The notes below the pieces were generated by a model. The model searched no databases. It saw only the letters and a list, made by a program, of their open reading frames with translations, and had not been told where the DNA came from. From assembly GCA_050693035.1 (NCBI GenBank), contig JBOGWB010000099.1, forward strand, positions 1 through 9,045: DNA of 9,045 bases, in the 5' to 3' direction. How positions within the stretch are numbered: position 1 is the first letter of the stretch; every line of letters begins with the position of its first letter. Positions 6,211 to 9,045 of the stretch are shown piece after piece. A program made the translations under genes and the position numbers. This DNA comes from DASYVD01 sp050693035. GTDB taxonomy: Bacteria > Actinomycetota > UBA4738 > CALAEC01.

Positions 6211-6897
6211 ATGATCAAGACTGAGCGTGTAGCCAAGATCTACAAGGACTCCGTTGTCGCCCTGGACGAGGTAAGCGTTGAGGTCGGCAAGGGCGAGTTC
6301 GTGTTCATCGTCGGCCCCTCCGGATCGGGCAAATCCACCTTCATCCGACTGCTGTTGAAGGAGGAAGAACCCACTCGAGGGAACATCTTCGTGGCCGGCA
6401 AGAACATCGCCAAGCTGTCTCCCTGGAAGGTGCCCTACCTGCGGCGCAACGTGGGCACGGTGTTCCAGGACTTCAAGCTACTGTCGGAGCGAACCGTGTT
6501 CGAGAACGTGGCCTTCGCCCTGGAGGTCATCGGCAGGCCCCGGCACGTCATCGACAAGCGGGTGCCGGAGATCCTCAACCTCGTCGGGCTGGGCGGCAAG
6601 CTCCGCAACTACCCGGACGAGCTCTCGGGAGGAGAGCAGCAGCGCGTGTCGGTGGCTCGAGCGTTCGTGAACCGTCCGCTCATCCTCCTCGCCGACGAGC
6701 CGACCGGGAACCTCGACCCCACGACCTCCGTGGAGATCATGAAGCTCCTCGACCGGATCAACCGCACCGGCACCACGGTGATCATGGCGACGCACGACAA
6801 CGCCATCGTGGACGCCATGCGCCGGCGGGTCATCGAGCTCGACGGCGGAAAGGTGATCCGCGATCAGGCCCGAGGGGTTTACGGCTATGGGGCGTAG
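6211..6897 (+). CDS. ftsE: Cell division ATP-binding protein FtsE
   Basis: 228-residue ABC ATPase, normal length for FtsE. It sits on the cytoplasmic face of FtsX and couples ATP hydrolysis to control of septal peptidoglycan hydrolases. Walker A is GPSGSGKST (35-43), the Q-loop VFQDFKLL (84-91) is the FtsE-typical form, the ABC signature is LSGGEQQ (138-144), Walker B is ILLADE (158-163), followed by the D-loop (GNLD, 166-169) and switch His195. All ATPase residues are present. The start at 6211 matches the usual FtsE N-terminus (MIKTERVAKIY). Its last 11 bases overlap ftsX, so the two are one transcriptional and translational unit. LolD/MacB-type ATPases look similar, but the overlapping ftsX settles the identity. 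Confidence 0.97.
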   Translation: MIKTERVAKIYKDSVVALDEVSVEVGKGEFVFIVGPSGSGKSTFIRLLLKEEEPTRGNIFVAGKNIAKLSPWKVPYLRRNVGTVFQDFKLLSERTVFENVAFALEVIGRPRHVIDKRVPEILNLVGLGGKLRNYPDELSGGEQQRVSVARAFVNRPLILLADEPTGNLDPTTSVEIMKLLDRINRTGTTVIMATHDNAIVDAMRRRVIELDGGKVIRDQARGVYGYGA

Positions 6898-7768
6898 GTT
6901 CGGCTACTTCTTCCGAGAGACGTTCACCGCGGTCAGGCGGAACGCTCTCGTCACCTTCGCTGCCATCTCGACCGTGTTCATCTCGCTCTTTTTGCTCGGA
7001 GGGTCCCTCCTCGTGGAGCGGCAGGTCCGGCTGATGGCAGGGGAGTGGGCGTCCAAGGTCGAGGTGTCGGTATTCATCCGCGACGCCGCCTCGACGGACC
7101 AGATCAAGGCGTTGGGCGAGAAGATCGCGGTGATGCCGGAGGTTCAGGAGGTGTTCTTCGAGTCGCGTGAGGAGGCCTACGGACGATTCAGGAACCTGTT
7201 CCGGGACTCGACCGCGCTCATCGAGAACGTGGGCGCCGACGCCATGCCCCAGTCGTACCGGGTCAAGCTGAAGGACCCCGAGAAGTTCGCCGTGATCCGG
7301 GCCCGGCTGGCCGGCGACCCCACCGTTGAGGAGGTCCGCGACGAGCAGCGGCTGCTGAAGAACCTGTTCGCGGTGACACGGGTGTTGCGGACGGGTGTGC
7401 AGGCGGTGGCGATCATCATGCTGGTCGCCGCGGCCGGTTTGATCGGCAATACCGTGCGGATGGCTGTGTTCGCCCGCCGCAAAGAGATCGCCATCATGAA
7501 GCTCGTGGGCGCGACGAACTGGTTCATCCGCATCCCCTTCCTCATCGAGGGGGTCGTCGAAGGCTTCCTCGGCGCTGTCATGGCCGTGCTGGGCATCTTC
7601 GCCATGAAGGTGTTGTTCATCGACCCGCTGAGGGGAGAGGTCTCGTTCGTTCCCACGTGGGTGGGAACCGGCGAGATCCTGTCCACGATCCCGTGGATCC
7701 TCGGCGCCGGGATCCTCATCGCCGCGGCGGCCAGCCTGGTGGCGATGCGGCGGTTCCTCGACGTCTGA
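6887..7768 (+). CDS. ftsX: Cell division protein FtsX (membrane subunit of FtsEX)
   Basis: 293 residues with the four-TM FtsX layout: basic cytoplasmic N-terminus with RETFTAVRRN (10-19), TM1 (about 21-43), an extracytoplasmic domain (about 44-166), TM2 (170-193), TM3 (about 215-243), an outer loop (about 244-264) and TM4 (about 266-287). The cytoplasmic stretch ARRKEIAIMKLVGATNWF (196-213) between TM2 and TM3 is the conserved FtsX core. The outer domain, about 120 residues, is where FtsX binds its hydrolase or activator. The start at 6887 overlaps ftsE by 11 bp and has GAGGGG (6872-6877) at a suitable distance. The downstream coiled-coil M23 protein is the obvious candidate partner. Mechanism: FtsE ATP cycling is transmitted through FtsX to the partner outside the membrane (established for FtsEX in several bacteria, inferred here). 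Confidence 0.96.
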   Translation: MGRRFGYFFRETFTAVRRNALVTFAAISTVFISLFLLGGSLLVERQVRLMAGEWASKVEVSVFIRDAASTDQIKALGEKIAVMPEVQEVFFESREEAYGRFRNLFRDSTALIENVGADAMPQSYRVKLKDPEKFAVIRARLAGDPTVEEVRDEQRLLKNLFAVTRVLRTGVQAVAIIMLVAAAGLIGNTVRMAVFARRKEIAIMKLVGATNWFIRIPFLIEGVVEGFLGAVMAVLGIFAMKVLFIDPLRGEVSFVPTWVGTGEILSTIPWILGAGILIAAAASLVAMRRFLDV

Positions 7769-7792
7769 CGCGTCCCAGGCCTGGGCGGGCGG

Positions 7793-7821
7793 TTGATTCC
7801 CGCGGGCCGCCAACGTAGGAT
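7793..7821 (+). promoter_or_regulatory. Sigma-70-like promoter for the M23 peptidase gene
   Basis: TTGATT (7793-7798), a 17-bp spacer, and TAGGAT (7816-7821): the best -35/-10 pair in the window. Predicted transcription start is near 7828, giving a leader of about 26 nt that contains GAGG (7842-7845), 8 nt before the ATG at 7854. The hydrolase gene can therefore be expressed apart from ftsEX, while read-through from ftsX (85-bp gap, only a weak CCCAGG/CCTGGG palindrome at 7774-7785) is also possible. Confidence 0.6.
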
Positions 7822-7853
7822 TCGGGTTCCCCCGATCGGACGAGGCAAACGGC

Positions 7854-9045
7854 ATGCGTTGGAGAGCCCCCTTAACGATCGTGTGCGTGCTCGCGATGTT
7901 GGCTCCAGCGGGGCCGGCGGTCCGCGCGAACGACGCCGAAGACATGGCGCGCCTCAAGCGGATCCGCGCCCGCCTCGAACGCACGCGCGACGCGCTCTCC
8001 GAAACGAACCAGGAGCGCCAGGGCGTACTCTCGGATCTGGCGGCATCGGATGCCCGAAGGGACCACCTCACCGGGAGCATCGCCGACCTCGGGACGCAGC
8101 TCGCGAGCGCCCGCCGCCGTCTCGGCATGCTGCGCACGAAGCTCGACCGCACCCGGCTCGAGCTGTTCCGGTGGACCAGGCGCCTCGAGGACACGCGGCG
8201 GGACCTGAAGATTCAGGAAAACAGGCTCGATAACCGTGCCGCGACCGCGTACAAGCTCGGGCCGGGTGGGTACCTGGACCTGATCCTGGGCTCCCAGGAC
8301 CTCCGTTCGTTGATCGATCGAGCGGAGTTCCTCGAGAAGGTTCTCGGTGCCGACACCAACCTCGTGCTCGACATCCGCACCTCCAAGGGGATGCTCGCAG
8401 AGCACGAGACCCGCGTTCGGGAGTACGAGCGGAGCGTCACGGGTCAGTGGGACGAGGTCAAGGCGGAGACCGATCGGATCGAGGAGCTTCGAGCGCAGCA
8501 ACTCGCGCTCCGGGCGCAGGTCGACGAAGAGATCGCCATCCGCGAGGGCCTCCTCGGCGATATCGAGCAGCAGCGGAAGAAGTACATCGCTGCGGTCCGC
8601 GAGCTGGAGGCGCAATCCGCAGCGATCGAGGGCAGGCTCCGCTCGGGTGGCTCGAGGGGCTCCGGGCGGGGCCACGGTCAGCTCTTCTGGCCCGCCGACG
8701 GCCCGATCACCTCGGGGTTCGGGTGGCGGGTCCACCCCATCTTCGGGTACCGGCGGTTCCACTCCGGCGTGGATATCGACGCGGGGTGCGGATCGCCCAT
8801 CTGGGCCGCGGATTCGGGACGGGTCATCTCCGCCGGGTGGATGGGCGGATACGGCCTGGCAAGCGTGATCGACCACGGCAACGGGCTCGCCACGCTGTAC
8901 GCGCATCAATCGTCGATCGGAGTTTCCGGAGGGCAGTCGGTCCGGCGCGGCGGGCGCATCGGCAGCGTCGGAACCACGGGGTGGTCGACCGGCTGCCATC
9001 TCCACTTCGAGGTCCGCATCAACGGGGAGCCGGTCGACCCCGTTC
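7854..9045 (+). CDS. Secreted coiled-coil M23 (LytM) peptidase, EnvC-like, probable FtsEX partner (C-terminus cut by window edge)
   Basis: 397 residues are visible with no stop before the edge; only a short C-terminal end is probably missing. A signal peptide (1-25: MRWR, hydrophobic 6-22, likely cleavage after VRA) is followed by a charged coiled coil (about 27-130), a short apolar break LGPGGYLDLILGSQDL (135-150), a second coiled coil (about 155-262), a Gly/Ser linker (264-275) and the LytM domain (278-397). The zinc and catalytic residues of LytM enzymes are all there: His303 and Asp307 in HSGVD, His351 in YAHQS, His382 and His384 in HLHFEVR. It should therefore cut peptide cross-links in peptidoglycan. 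Two Cys (312, 381) in the domain could form a disulfide. The architecture mirrors EnvC, which pairs with FtsEX but is catalytically dead in E. coli. The start is supported by GAGG 8 nt upstream and by the signal peptide. Position just after ftsX suggests that FtsEX controls it. Confidence 0.92.
   Translation, partial: MRWRAPLTIVCVLAMLAPAGPAVRANDAEDMARLKRIRARLERTRDALSETNQERQGVLSDLAASDARRDHLTGSIADLGTQLASARRRLGMLRTKLDRTRLELFRWTRRLEDTRRDLKIQENRLDNRAATAYKLGPGGYLDLILGSQDLRSLIDRAEFLEKVLGADTNLVLDIRTSKGMLAEHETRVREYERSVTGQWDEVKAETDRIEELRAQQLALRAQVDEEIAIREGLLGDIEQQRKKYIAAVRELEAQSAAIEGRLRSGGSRGSGRGHGQLFWPADGPITSGFGWRVHPIFGYRRFHSGVDIDAGCGSPIWAADSGRVISAGWMGGYGLASVIDHGNGLATLYAHQSSIGVSGGQSVRRGGRIGSVGTTGWSTGCHLHFEVRINGEPVDPV

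Noticed and set aside
7774..7785. CCCAGGCCTGGG perfect palindrome after ftsX as a terminator
   Set aside because: As a hairpin it offers only about four pairs around a four-base loop and has no T-run. I do not count it as a terminator.
6830..8194. Minus-strand frame of 454 codons opposite ftsX and the start of the peptidase gene
   Set aside because: His/Arg/Asp-rich shadow composition; ftsX and the signal-peptide-bearing M23 gene explain the region.

Overview
This is a GC-rich window (visibly about two-thirds G+C, with strong G/C preference at third codon positions). It comes from a chromosomal bacterial locus with ordinary housekeeping and cell-envelope genes. The deepest hint of taxonomy is the combination of high GC, TANNNT-type -10 boxes placed directly before start codons (leaderless transcription), a split transketolase and an ftsEX-M23 cluster. 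I would guess a deep-branching actinomycetote known mainly from metagenomes. A Chloroflexota-like or other high-GC lineage is possible, and nothing here fixes the phylum. No rRNA, tRNA, insertion sequence, CRISPR array or phage gene is visible.

Left part (1-4175, minus strand): a compact, probably co-transcribed three-gene unit for envelope glycosylation. In transcription order it encodes (i) a soluble polyprenyl-phosphate-sugar synthase of the DPM1 type (GT2) fused to a class I SAM methyltransferase, (ii) an 814-residue YfhO-family multi-pass membrane protein, and (iii) a second, paralogous YfhO-family protein. The third starts at a GTG overlapping the previous stop codon and runs off the left edge. 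By analogy with GT2 + YfhO pairs in Bacillus and Listeria, the fusion would charge a lipid carrier with a sugar. The YfhO proteins would then transfer that sugar to an acceptor outside the membrane. The fused methyltransferase suggests a methylated product.

Middle part (4176-6065): a 103-bp divergent promoter region with a strong G/C inverted repeat between two start-proximal -10 boxes. On the plus strand it is followed by two genes overlapping by one base that encode the N- and C-terminal halves of a split transketolase. The C-terminal half carries Gln where classical transketolases have a donor-site His.

Right part (6066-9045, plus strand): after a hairpin, an ftsE-ftsX operon (11-bp overlap) and then a coiled-coil secreted M23 (LytM) peptidase with its own good promoter, truncated by the right edge after 397 residues. 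FtsE (ATPase) and FtsX (membrane subunit) probably gate this peptidoglycan hydrolase at the division site. Unlike E. coli EnvC, its LytM metal and catalytic residues are all present.

There is no gene-free stretch longer than about 150 bp. The many other long open frames are high-GC antisense or out-of-frame shadows.
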